Below, in pieces: positions 1 through 8,741 of a stretch of DNA of 64,000 bases. The notes beneath the pieces are model-generated. The model worked only from the letters and a program-made list of their open reading frames with translations, did not search any database and was not told where the DNA came from. The stretch is from Lachnospiraceae bacterium. GTDB lineage: Bacteria; Bacillota; Clostridia; Lachnospirales; Lachnospiraceae. Position 1 is the stretch's first letter; the number at the start of each line of letters is the position of its first letter. Position numbers and translations under genes: made by a program. The stretch covers positions 49,716 to 113,715 of the forward strand of contig JAFZRZ010000013.1 of the NCBI GenBank assembly GCA_017619635.1. The letters run 5' to 3'.

Positions 1-109
1 AATGACAGGTTATGCAGAGCATATCTGCCGAGTTTCTTCTCTATTCTGTCTACAAAATTCTCTTTCAAGTAAAAACGCCTCCCCGTTTAACAACATTTAC
101 CGGATACTA

Positions 110-1036
110 TCATTTCATCTCCGGTATGTCGCAGAAACGATTGTATTCCTCATCTATCTTCATGAATTTCTCTTTATCACCGGTCACAGCATTGTCCGGA
201 TGGAACTTTGTCGCATATTTGTGATAAAGCTTCTTTGCCTCAGTCTTTGATTTGCACATCGCAAAATATCTGAGATTGTACTTTCTGGCAAAGGCATGCT
301 GCTTGGCAACTTCCTTTTCGACATCACTCATCTCAGATTCAGGTTTTGGACCATAATTCCTGTTATTTGCCGAAGTATTATTGTATCCGCTTCCTGCATA
401 TCCGCCGGCAGTATTACGATAGGACCTGTTATCAGTTGAGCGGTAGTTAGTCTCACCGCTTCCCATGCTGCGATAATATGTTCCGTTCTTTCTGCTGGCT
501 GACCATTCATTGAATTGCTGTTCCGGGGTCTTCTGACTCCTGCCAAACGTATTGAACGGATCATATCTTCCACGTCCGTAAGAGTTACCCAAAGCCTCGC
601 TTATCTGTATGCTTTCTTCCAGCTGTCTCTGGTATTTTGCTCTTCTGCTTCCGAACAGCCAGAAAAATCTCGGATCATGAGCTATCTCCCAGTGTTCAAA
701 AGCATCCTTTATTCCATCATTGTTAAGATCATCAGAGAAATACTCGCTGTAATAGTGTTTGTACGCCTCATAATCTTTAGGATTATTCTCTTTATATTTT
801 TTGTATACCTTTCCCCACCAGATACTGAATATCATAAATGCGCCAAAATACAGATATATGAAGAATCTTCCTTCAAGAATACCCATAAAGAACATGGCAA
901 CAAAATAATAAACAAGTTCAAATGCCAGCATAAATCTTCTTCTGATATAACATTTGACAAGAATGATAAGAGGTATCAGAAAGAAGAATACAAACTCTAT
1001 TATCTTTGCATAATCAATAAAATCATAAATGTGCAT
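110..1036 (-). CDS. membrane-anchored J-domain protein
   Basis: This 308-residue protein probably recruits an Hsp70 (DnaK) to the membrane. Two or three hydrophobic segments lie between residues 13 and 78. A Ser/Asn/Tyr/Gly-rich low-complexity stretch follows (about 160-225), and a C-terminal J-like domain carries the HPD tripeptide at residues 279-281 after basic helix II residues. The G/F and zinc-finger regions of true DnaJ are absent, so it is a type III J protein. Its ATG overlaps the TAA of the ATPase gene upstream by one base, so the two are co-transcribed and probably translationally coupled. A weak hairpin at 73-88 followed by T residues on the minus strand may end the transcript. 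The client is unknown. Confidence 0.75.
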   Translation of the reverse strand: MHIYDFIDYAKIIEFVFFFLIPLIILVKCYIRRRFMLAFELVYYFVAMFFMGILEGRFFIYLYFGAFMIFSIWWGKVYKKYKENNPKDYEAYKHYYSEYFSDDLNNDGIKDAFEHWEIAHDPRFFWLFGSRRAKYQRQLEESIQISEALGNSYGRGRYDPFNTFGRSQKTPEQQFNEWSASRKNGTYYRSMGSGETNYRSTDNRSYRNTAGGYAGSGYNNTSANNRNYGPKPESEMSDVEKEVAKQHAFARKYNLRYFAMCKSKTEAKKLYHKYATKFHPDNAVTGDKEKFMKIDEEYNRFCDIPEMK

Positions 1037-2733
1037 TATTTAAACATGATCCCCATTAGATTTCTTCCGATGGAAGCACCAACATTTCCGCCGAGTTTCT
1101 TACCAAACTTACCAAAGCTCGATCCGATGGAATTTCCGATCTCTCTTCCGATCGTTCCGGTAGCCGTGCTTGCAACACTCTTAGCCGCACGCTTGTAAGC
1201 CTTTGCGGTATCACTTTCCTTCTTTGAAGCCTTTGCACTTTCCTTATCGGCCTTGCTCTCCTTGCCGGGATGATTCGGATTTGGCTTCTTTATCTTGCTG
1301 TCTCTTTCTGCTTTTCTTGCAGCAAGTTCAGCTTCCAGTTCTTCTATCCTCTTTTGGTCGTCAGTCTTCTCTGCCTCTTTTGCGGATGCGGCAACAGCCT
1401 GCTGTTCAGCATCAGCTTTGGCCTCAGCCGATTCCATACCCTGCTGGGCCACGCTCGTGAGTATCTCATAAGCCGATTCTCTGTCTATCACATCAAAGAA
1501 CTTTGAATATAGCGGATTATTTCTTACAACATTCTTACGTGTATCATCATCTATGATACCCATGAAGCTCTGAGGCGGAAGAATGCTCGTCTTCTTAACC
1601 ACTGTGGGAACGCCCTTCTCATCAAGAACAGACACAAGAGCTTCACCTACTCCGAGTTCTGTCAAAACACTGAATGTGTCAAACTCAGGATTAGCCCTGA
1701 ATGACTTTGCAGCAACCTTTGCTCCTTCAAGTTCTTTGGGTGTATATGCTCTCAAAGCATGCTGGATCTTATTGCTTAACTGGCCAAGAACACCGTCAGG
1801 AATATCCTTGGGATTCTGTGTTATGAAGTAAACACCTACTCCCTTTGATCTTACGAGTTTAACTATCTGCTCTATCTTTGTGAGCAGTGTTCTGCTCGCA
1901 TTGTCAAAGAGCATATGAGCCTCATCAAAGAAGAATACGATCTTTGGCTTATCAAGGTCGCCTGCCTCAGGCATGTTCTCATAAAGTTCTGAAAGAAGCC
2001 ATAACATGAATGTAGAATACATGTTGGGATTGTTTATGAGCTTCTGACAGTCAAGGATATTGATCCTTCCCTTGCCGTCATACTCTGTTATAAGGAAATC
2101 TTCCATCCTTATGGCAGGCTCCATGAAGAATCCCTCAGCTCCCTCACTCTCAAGAGCAACAATGGCTCTTACTATAACGCTAAGACTCGCTTCTGTCATC
2201 TTACCGTACTGTGCAGCATATTCTGAGGCATGCTCAGACACATAATTTAACATTGATTTAAGATCCTTTGTGTCGAGCAACAAAAGTCCCTCATCATCAG
2301 CTATCTTAAATATGATCGTAAGAAGGTCTGACTGTGTCTCATTAAGGTTTAATATCCTTCCCAAAAGGAGCGGACCCATTTCAGAGATCGTGGTACGCAG
2401 ATTGATACCCTTCTCACCGTAAACATCCCAGAAAGTCGTAGGATATGCTCTTAACGAGAATCCTTTTGACATAAGGTCGAGTGACTCGATCCTTTTAGCA
2501 ACAGAACCGCTGTTTTCACCGGCCTGACACATTCCTGAAAGATCACCTTTCACATCTGCCAGAAATACGGGTACTCCGGCATCCGAGAATGATTCAGCCA
2601 TTACCTTTAAAGTTACGGTCTTACCTGTACCTGTCGCACCTGCTATCATCCCGTGTCTGTTTGCCATGTTGGGATAAATATATATATCTTCCTCTCCTGA
2701 TCTTCCTATCCAAATCTTACCTTCCTGATACAT
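1036..2733 (-). CDS. HerA-like P-loop ATPase (DUF853 family)
   Basis: This 565-residue cytoplasmic ATPase belongs to the HerA/FtsK-like superfamily, in the group annotated as DUF853. Walker A (GATGTGKT) is at residues 32-39, Walker B (IVFFFDEAH) at about 265-272, and a sensor-like stretch (TQNPKDIP) at about 305-312. Residues 450-520 are a charged, Ala/Lys/Glu-rich probable coiled coil, and the tail is Gly-rich. The start has the good ribosome binding site GGAGGT. HerA proteins pump DNA with NurA nuclease, but no nuclease is adjacent; the only partner is the J-domain gene downstream. The DUF853 group has no settled biological role. The family is clear and the function is not. Confidence 0.85.
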   Translation of the reverse strand: MYQEGKIWIGRSGEEDIYIYPNMANRHGMIAGATGTGKTVTLKVMAESFSDAGVPVFLADVKGDLSGMCQAGENSGSVAKRIESLDLMSKGFSLRAYPTTFWDVYGEKGINLRTTISEMGPLLLGRILNLNETQSDLLTIIFKIADDEGLLLLDTKDLKSMLNYVSEHASEYAAQYGKMTEASLSVIVRAIVALESEGAEGFFMEPAIRMEDFLITEYDGKGRINILDCQKLINNPNMYSTFMLWLLSELYENMPEAGDLDKPKIVFFFDEAHMLFDNASRTLLTKIEQIVKLVRSKGVGVYFITQNPKDIPDGVLGQLSNKIQHALRAYTPKELEGAKVAAKSFRANPEFDTFSVLTELGVGEALVSVLDEKGVPTVVKKTSILPPQSFMGIIDDDTRKNVVRNNPLYSKFFDVIDRESAYEILTSVAQQGMESAEAKADAEQQAVAASAKEAEKTDDQKRIEELEAELAARKAERDSKIKKPNPNHPGKESKADKESAKASKKESDTAKAYKRAAKSVASTATGTIGREIGNSIGSSFGKFGKKLGGNVGASIGRNLMGIMFK

Positions 2734-2861
2734 GCTCTACCTCCATCATTTCAAAAAATATGTGTGACCACACTAGGATATTTTACCATAAAGGATTGAA
2801 AATCTAAAGGATTTTAAGGATAATCATATAGACAGGTCATTTTACTTTATAAAGGTGATAA

Positions 2862-3590
2862 ATGATGGAAAGCAGCGTAATATTAAAACACTACGGAAGA
2901 CTTTACAATCCAACAAACTGGGGATATTATCCGCATTATCTGACAAACCGTTTCTATTATATCTGCAGCGGAAACGTGGTATACAAAAACAAGATCAGCC
3001 TTAAGCCTGGCTTCATCTATCTTTTCAGCGCCGATGAGGAGTTTCAGGTAGTACAGTCACAGGATGATCCCATAGATCATATATACTTTGACTTTATCTC
3101 TTCACGCAGTTTTATCGATAAAGAGCTTATTGAGATCGATCCTGATAAATATCCAAGACTCAAAAGTGTCATAAATGCACTGACCATGGATTACACGCTC
3201 AGTGATCTTCCGGCCGATGTTGCAGAATCATACCTAAATATCATTTTGTATGAATTAAGAGAATACTTTGTTCAAAACCGCATATACTGTGATCTGACTA
3301 CAGATGTTTTCAGACTCATACATGAATCAAATGCCTCACAGCTGACTGTCGCAGGTATCGCTGACACACTGGGTGTAAATGTCAATCACATGATAAGGAC
3401 ATTCAAAAAGGATACCGGAATAACGCCTCTTAAATACATCGGGCTTATGAAATCGGAACTGGCGATAAGCTATGCAAGAAAAGGATATACGCTGGAAGAT
3501 ATAGCAGAAAAGCTTGGATACTCGACAGTATCTGCCCTGTCTGTCGCATTCAAAAATGTGACAAACAAGAATCTTTCGCAGTTCAGATAA
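2862..3590 (+). CDS. AraC-family transcriptional regulator
   Basis: This 242-residue regulator has an N-terminal cupin-like sensing half (about 1-125) and a C-terminal double helix-turn-helix (about 145-242). The second HTH contains the typical run IAEKLGYSTVSALSVAFKN. The ribosome binding site AAAGGTG precedes two consecutive ATGs. It is transcribed divergently from the ATPase/J-domain operon and lies upstream of trpB in the same direction, but trpB has its own promoter. Such proteins usually answer to a sugar or small metabolite; no target operon is evident here. Confidence 0.85.
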   Translation: MMESSVILKHYGRLYNPTNWGYYPHYLTNRFYYICSGNVVYKNKISLKPGFIYLFSADEEFQVVQSQDDPIDHIYFDFISSRSFIDKELIEIDPDKYPRLKSVINALTMDYTLSDLPADVAESYLNIILYELREYFVQNRIYCDLTTDVFRLIHESNASQLTVAGIADTLGVNVNHMIRTFKKDTGITPLKYIGLMKSELAISYARKGYTLEDIAEKLGYSTVSALSVAFKNVTNKNLSQFR

Positions 3591-3611
3591 GGATCCTAAA
3601 TACTTTTTTCT

Positions 3612-3639
3612 ATGACAATCAATAAGGATATGATATACT
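3612..3639 (+). promoter_or_regulatory. sigma-A-type promoter of trpB
   Basis: The boxes ATGACA (3612-3617) and TATACT (3634-3639) are separated by 16 bp and sit about 65 bp upstream of the trpB start. A small hairpin lies in the leader near 3651-3668. The assignment is by motif only. Confidence 0.5.
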
Positions 3640-3704
3640 TATTTCGTTTGAGACATCTTTGGGATGTTTTATAAATTTATACAGTTTTTGAAAGGAACAG
3701 ATTT

Positions 3705-5069
3705 ATGGAAAAGATACCCTACAAGATTTACCTTGAAGAGAATGAGATGCCAAAGGAGTGGTACAATGTCAGAGCCGACATGAAAAAGAAACCTGCTCCC
3801 ATCCTTAATCCCGGTACTTTGCAACCGGTAACAAAGGAAGAGCTTGCTCATATCTTCTGTGAAGAACTCGCCGATCAGGAGCTTAATGATGTTGATCCTT
3901 ATATCGCCATCCCTGATGAGATCAGAAACTTCTACAGAATGTACAGACCCTCTCCTCTTGTAAGAGCTTACTGTCTTGAAGAAAAGCTTAAGACTCCCGC
4001 TCATATCTATTACAAGTTCGAGGGAAACAACACATCAGGAAGCCACAAATTAAACTCTGCTATCGCTCAGGCTTACTACGCAAAGAAGCAGGGACTTAAG
4101 GGTGTTACAACAGAGACCGGTGCAGGTCAGTGGGGAACAGCTCTTTCCATGGCATGTTCTTATTTTGATCTTGACTGTCAGGTATATATGGTCAAGGTCT
4201 CATATGAGCAGAAACCCTTCCGTCGTGAGGTTATGAGAACATACGGAGCAAAGGTTACACCTTCTCCTTCAATGAATACTGAAGTAGGAAGAAAGATAAA
4301 TGCAGAATTCCCGGGAACAACAGGAAGTTTGGGATGTGCGATCTCTGAAGCTGTTGAAGCTGCTGTAACTCAGGAAGGTTACAGATATGTGCTCGGCTCT
4401 GTATTAAGCCAGGTACTCCTTCATCAGTCAGTTATCGGTCTTGAGACAAGCGCAGCACTCAAGAAATACGGCATCAAGGCAGATACCATCATCGGATGTG
4501 CAGGCGGCGGTTCAAACCTTGGCGGACTTATCTCTCCTTTCGTAGGTGAGATGTTAAGAGGTGAGGCTGATTACGAGATAATCGCTGTTGAGCCTGCATC
4601 TTGTCCAAGCCTTACACGCGGTGTATATGCTTATGACTTCTGTGATACCGGTAAGGTATGTCCTCTTGCTAAGATGTATACTCTCGGATCAAACTTCATT
4701 CCTTCTGCGAACCATGCAGGCGGCTTAAGATACCACGGTATGAGCTCTATCGTATCAGAACTTTACGATCAGGGACTTATCAAGGCAAGAAGTGTTGAGC
4801 AGACTGACGTATTCAAGGCAGCAACAGAATTTGCAAGAGTTGAAGGTATACTTCCCGCTCCCGAGAGCAGCCACGCTATCAAGGTTGCGATCGATGAGGC
4901 TCTTAAGTGCAAAGAGACAGGCGAAGAAAAGAATATCGTATTCGGTCTTACCGGAACAGGTTACTTCGATATGGTAGCATATGAGAAATACAATGACGGA
5001 ACAATGAGTGATTACATTCCTACAGATGATGATCTTAAGAAGTATATTGCACAGCTTCCTCAGGTATAA
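3705..5069 (+). CDS. trpB: tryptophan synthase beta chain, TrpB2 type
   Basis: This 454-residue PLP enzyme condenses indole and L-serine to tryptophan. The length, the N-terminal extension and the motifs fit the TrpB2 class, which often works without TrpA. The PLP lysine is K115 in GSHKLNSA, the glutamate loop ETGAGQWG is at about 137-144, and the phosphate-binding loop GGGSN is at 267-271. The ribosome binding site is AAGGA. No trpA or other trp gene is adjacent, which suggests indole salvage rather than de novo synthesis. A bidirectional terminator follows. Confidence 0.93.
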   Translation: MEKIPYKIYLEENEMPKEWYNVRADMKKKPAPILNPGTLQPVTKEELAHIFCEELADQELNDVDPYIAIPDEIRNFYRMYRPSPLVRAYCLEEKLKTPAHIYYKFEGNNTSGSHKLNSAIAQAYYAKKQGLKGVTTETGAGQWGTALSMACSYFDLDCQVYMVKVSYEQKPFRREVMRTYGAKVTPSPSMNTEVGRKINAEFPGTTGSLGCAISEAVEAAVTQEGYRYVLGSVLSQVLLHQSVIGLETSAALKKYGIKADTIIGCAGGGSNLGGLISPFVGEMLRGEADYEIIAVEPASCPSLTRGVYAYDFCDTGKVCPLAKMYTLGSNFIPSANHAGGLRYHGMSSIVSELYDQGLIKARSVEQTDVFKAATEFARVEGILPAPESSHAIKVAIDEALKCKETGEEKNIVFGLTGTGYFDMVAYEKYNDGTMSDYIPTDDDLKKYIAQLPQV

Positions 5070-5092
5070 AAAATCACACCCAATAAAAAGAT

Positions 5093-5125
5093 AACCCTCA
5101 TGAACGTAATGCTCATGAGGGTTTT
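5093..5125. terminator. bidirectional terminator between convergent genes
   Basis: An 11-bp perfect stem (5093-5103 with 5113-5123, AACCCTCATGA and its complement) has a 9-nt loop. It is followed by TTTT on the plus strand and by a T-rich run on the minus strand. It lies between trpB and the convergent permease gene. Confidence 0.88.
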
Positions 5126-5150
5126 CATGTCTGTCTTAATCTGTTTGATA

Positions 5151-7358
5151 TTATTTGATCCCCAGGTCTTCTTTAACAAAATCCGGAACCTGACCTTTAG
5201 TAAAGCTCATGTAAACCGTTGTATGTCCCATCGATGTGCTCATCATCATACGTGAGTTTGAAGAATAGAGCTTTTCTGTACTTATCTGAGCCGCTATCTC
5301 ATATGCGGGATCATTATAATCTCCTCTGCCCCATTTTCTGTCATATTCAGAGATCGTCATGCATGAGAGCAGTTTTTCGATCTTCTCCTTATCGCCATAT
5401 ACGATGGTCTTAGGCTCATTTGTATATGAATCATATGAGTTGTAGTATTCTTCAGGAGTGTTATATCTTACATCAGCATACTCATTATATGTTATATGGA
5501 TCTCATTTATATCCTCTGCCTCGATATCAGGTGTCTCATAGCCTAATTCCTTAAGATAAGATACACATCTTTCCATGCTGGGATATATTCCAAAGTATCC
5601 GGATGAGATATAACGTGAACCGAGTACTCCTCTTCTGTCATTTATCTCATAGTATACATTACCCATTATAGGCTCGTTGCATATTTTATCATAATCAAAA
5701 TCATCAAGGTCAGCCTTATAGCAGTCTATGAGTTTGATCATCTCTTCAGCTGTCATCTCAAGCGAGGTGAAACTGTTTGTGAATTCATTCCAGTGATTCT
5801 GATCACTGATAAGTTCGCTTAAGTCAAGATTCTTTATACTGAAGAATCCATTTGTAAACTGCTCTGAAGAGAATATCTCATTTTCCAGTTCATGAGCTCT
5901 TTCGCTCTCAACGGGAACAGGAATGTTTTTTATGACTGTCTTTCCGCTCTTTGTCCTGAAGATGACTACAGCATCGTCATAGTTTTCATAACGATTGTAG
6001 TTCATGAATCCTGTATCGGTATACTGAGTCTTGAAACTGTCATAATCTTCCATTGAAAGTTTAACCAGTTCATAAACAGGCTCTACATCCGTTATGTACA
6101 TGTTGTCCTTACAGTATCTGACTGCATCTACAGGTATCAGCTTTTCTGTCATGAAAAGATAACTGTCCATGAAACTGTTTGGTATCACAGCTACCGATTC
6201 AACCTTGTCAACATCAGGCAGACGTCTTACTGTTCCGAATGCATCATTTCTCAATACGAAGAAAAATGCAACGGCGACAATTGCTGTTATGACCCAGTGA
6301 AGTTTTTTACGAAGAAGCGATTTTACATCCAGATCAAATATCGCTTCAATGACTGCAGCTATTATAATAGAACTTATGATGAGCACTATAACAACAACTG
6401 CCAGATATTTGGTGCTGACAGATTCAGCTACTGCCAAAGCTGCAAGACCGATAAGCACGGTAAAAGGTATAGCAAGCAGGAGTTTAAGAGGTGTGCTCAT
6501 CTTCTTAAAAGCAAGCGTCTTTCCGGTAGCCTCCATAGGCCTTTTGATATATGCCACATAAGCAAGTGCGCCAAAGATAGCTGTTATCACTATTATCTTA
6601 AAATAGCTTACATCAGGAACAATGCCGGTATACGTCTCTTCCACAAAAGCTCTCAAAAAGCTTCCCCACGGGGTAAATTCAGGAAGAAAATCCGTATCCA
6701 TGTAGTAAGCATAATCCTGCATTGACTGGTATCCTATTATGATACCTCTTATGAGCAGTTCATAGCATGATAAAACCATGATCGCACATACGGCAGCAAA
6801 TACATTTCCCGTTAAGGTTATTGCCAGAATGCATACAAAATATATACCTGCAAAGAACAGGAAACACATCCCGGTACTCTTTAATGATTCATAGAAAGGA
6901 TAACAGTCACCGTATCCGAAAGCTCCGAGTATTCCGTGGCTTAAGAGCATTCCAACGAATGAAGTGCTGATATACATCACGATACCGCCAAGAAGAGAGA
7001 TCGCAAACATGCTGTTTCTCTTTTCAGGCATGCTCGCATAGAAATCAACTCGCACCTTATCATCAAGCCAGTAAAAGCCGCTGAATGCCGCAAGGACTGC
7101 AAATACTCCTGCAAGAAAAAGCTTAAAGACATTTGTGCCAAGCATTATCTCACATGTCCCTGTGACAGCCTGTTTTATCATATCAGGGCCCATATTTCCG
7201 TATATCTGCATATATGACGCTTCATCAATTGATGCCACAAACACCAGAAACAGAAGCGGTGCAAATATCATGAACATGAACACTGCAGTCAGCCACAACC
7301 AGAGTCTTCTCTTGTAATCCTCTTTAACTCTAGCCCAGAATGAGTTTTTTAATGTCAT
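5151..7358 (-). CDS. ABC transporter permease with large extracellular domain
   Basis: This 735-residue membrane protein has about eight hydrophobic segments in residues 20-375 (with motifs such as WLDDKVRVDFYASMPEKR) and a hydrophilic C-terminal half that is probably outside the cell. It is the membrane partner of the ATPase encoded just upstream. The start at 7358 is chosen because GGAGGTGG lies 7 nt before that ATG; an in-frame GTG at 7379 lacks a site. The gene overlaps the ATPase gene by 29 bp. The substrate is unknown. Systems of this GntR/ATPase/permease layout often respond to cell-wall antibiotics or export lipid-like compounds. Confidence 0.8.
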   Translation of the reverse strand: MTLKNSFWARVKEDYKRRLWLWLTAVFMFMIFAPLLFLVFVASIDEASYMQIYGNMGPDMIKQAVTGTCEIMLGTNVFKLFLAGVFAVLAAFSGFYWLDDKVRVDFYASMPEKRNSMFAISLLGGIVMYISTSFVGMLLSHGILGAFGYGDCYPFYESLKSTGMCFLFFAGIYFVCILAITLTGNVFAAVCAIMVLSCYELLIRGIIIGYQSMQDYAYYMDTDFLPEFTPWGSFLRAFVEETYTGIVPDVSYFKIIVITAIFGALAYVAYIKRPMEATGKTLAFKKMSTPLKLLLAIPFTVLIGLAALAVAESVSTKYLAVVVIVLIISSIIIAAVIEAIFDLDVKSLLRKKLHWVITAIVAVAFFFVLRNDAFGTVRRLPDVDKVESVAVIPNSFMDSYLFMTEKLIPVDAVRYCKDNMYITDVEPVYELVKLSMEDYDSFKTQYTDTGFMNYNRYENYDDAVVIFRTKSGKTVIKNIPVPVESERAHELENEIFSSEQFTNGFFSIKNLDLSELISDQNHWNEFTNSFTSLEMTAEEMIKLIDCYKADLDDFDYDKICNEPIMGNVYYEINDRRGVLGSRYISSGYFGIYPSMERCVSYLKELGYETPDIEAEDINEIHITYNEYADVRYNTPEEYYNSYDSYTNEPKTIVYGDKEKIEKLLSCMTISEYDRKWGRGDYNDPAYEIAAQISTEKLYSSNSRMMMSTSMGHTTVYMSFTKGQVPDFVKEDLGIK

Positions 7359-8235
7359 AACCGACCACCTCCGTTTCACTTATGAATATCTCTTCCAGTG
7401 ACAGAGGAAGTGTTTCATAGAATACCGTAGAAACAGAATCAAACGCGTTCTCGATATCTCCTCTTGTCCCCCTTAATGTATAGGTGCAAAGAGATCCCAT
7501 CTTTTCCTCTTTGACCAGATCAACCATCTGCAAAAGCTTCTTCTCTTCATCTTCACTCTTGAATACGCACTGAACTCTCTGTATGTTCAGCTTCATGTCT
7601 TCAAGGTCTTTTGACAGAAGCACGCCCCCCTTGTGCAACAAACCTACATGGTCACATATATCTTCGAGTTCTCTTAAGTTGTGACTCGCTATTACCGGTG
7701 TAAGTCCTCTCTCATCCATTTCCCTTGCAAATATACTCTTAACACCCTGACGCATAACAGGATCGAGTCCGTCAAATGACTCGTCACAAAGAAGATACTT
7801 TGCGTTACTGCATATGCCAAGGAGCAATGCAAGCTGCCTTTTCATACCCTTTGAATAAGTCCCTATCTTTCTCTTTTCAGACAGATCGAAGGTCTTCAGA
7901 TACTCTTTAAATTTACCCTCGTCAAACTGAGGATACTGTATAGCCAGATACTTCATCATATCGATCGGATTGCTGTTAGCAAAAAAGTACGGTGAATCCG
8001 ATATAAAGAACATGTTCTTCTTGGCCTCTTCGTTGTCGAATACCCCCATATCCTCAACGGAGATGTTACCGGCATCAGGTTTGAGTATGCCCGCGATCAT
8101 ACGAAGAAGTGTGCTTTTTCCTGCTCCGTTGGTCCCAAGGAGTCCAAACACGATCTTTTCACCGATCTCAACACTTATATCATCTACAGCCTTGATATCT
8201 TCAAAAGACTTTGATACATTCTCAATCTTGATCAT
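7330..8235 (-). CDS. ABC transporter ATP-binding protein (YtrB-like)
   Basis: This 301-residue ATPase has Walker A GTNGAGKS at 34-41, the signature YSKGM at 127-131, and Walker B YLLCDE at 147-152 followed by the D-loop. The C-terminal 80 residues are an accessory domain as in YtrB/BcrA-type ATPases. The start overlaps the stop of the GntR gene by 4 bp and the end overlaps the permease gene, so the three form one operon under the palindromic operator at 8667-8699. Confidence 0.9.
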   Translation of the reverse strand: MIKIENVSKSFEDIKAVDDISVEIGEKIVFGLLGTNGAGKSTLLRMIAGILKPDAGNISVEDMGVFDNEEAKKNMFFISDSPYFFANSNPIDMMKYLAIQYPQFDEGKFKEYLKTFDLSEKRKIGTYSKGMKRQLALLLGICSNAKYLLCDESFDGLDPVMRQGVKSIFAREMDERGLTPVIASHNLRELEDICDHVGLLHKGGVLLSKDLEDMKLNIQRVQCVFKSEDEEKKLLQMVDLVKEEKMGSLCTYTLRGTRGDIENAFDSVSTVFYETLPLSLEEIFISETEVVGYDIKKLILG

Positions 8236-8612
8236 GACCTTTTACTCTCCTCCCCTTTCATATATTCCTCGATATGACCTGTCAGTTCTGCGGCACTTAT
8301 CCCCGCTTTTACCGCAGTATCACAGATCTCATCAAGTTTTTTGAAAACTTCTTCCTTATACTCCCCTTTTAAAGAACCTGTATCCGAAACGAAATTCCCC
8401 CTGCCTTTTACGGTATATATATACCCCTGGCGTTCCAGTTCCGCATACGCACGCTGAATGGTGTTCGGGTTTATTGACAGTTCCATCGCCAGCGTCCTGA
8501 CAGACGGCATCTTGTCATTTGCACCCAGTACACCGTTAAGTATCAGCAATCTGAACTTATCGACCACCTGCTCATAGATCGGACGTGAGTCCTTATAATC
8601 TATAATGATCAT
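8232..8612 (-). CDS. GntR-family repressor (YtrA subfamily)
   Basis: This 126-residue regulator has an N-terminal winged HTH (about 10-75, with the recognition region SVRTLAMELSINPNTIQRAY and the wing KGRGNFV). A short helical dimerisation tail of about 45 residues is typical of the YtrA subfamily, which lacks a large effector domain. It is the first gene of the ABC operon, and a 33-bp perfect palindrome overlaps the -10 box of its own promoter. It therefore almost certainly represses its own operon. Confidence 0.92.
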   Translation of the reverse strand: MIIIDYKDSRPIYEQVVDKFRLLILNGVLGANDKMPSVRTLAMELSINPNTIQRAYAELERQGYIYTVKGRGNFVSDTGSLKGEYKEEVFKKLDEICDTAVKAGISAAELTGHIEEYMKGEESKRS

Positions 8613-8666
8613 GTGTCTTTCCCCCTTTCTTATTTGATAAGGTTTTCCGGAAATTAATTACATAAA

Positions 8667-8699
8667 ATTAAGTGTACTAATTCAATTAGTACACTTAAT
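8667..8699. promoter_or_regulatory. 33-bp perfect palindromic operator
   Basis: Two 16-bp arms (ATTAAGTGTACTAATT and its exact complement) flank a single central base at 8683. The element begins inside the -10 box and covers the predicted transcription start of the GntR-ABC operon. It is the obvious binding site for the GntR/YtrA-type protein encoded immediately downstream. Confidence 0.88.
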
Positions 8700-8725
8700 A
8701 TACACCCTGTATGATTTTATGTCAA
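8697..8725 (-). promoter_or_regulatory. promoter of the GntR-ABC operon
   Basis: On the minus strand, a consensus -35 TTGACA (8720-8725) and -10 TATATT (8697-8702) are separated by exactly 17 bp. The -10 overlaps the palindromic operator, so a bound repressor would block RNA polymerase. Confidence 0.88.
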
Positions 8726-8741
8726 CACTTTTTAAAAATTT

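Noticed and set aside
515..1198. Plus-strand ORF of 227 codons opposite the J-domain and ATPase genes
   Set aside because: It is a shadow of two well-supported minus-strand genes, with no ribosome binding site or recognisable protein features.
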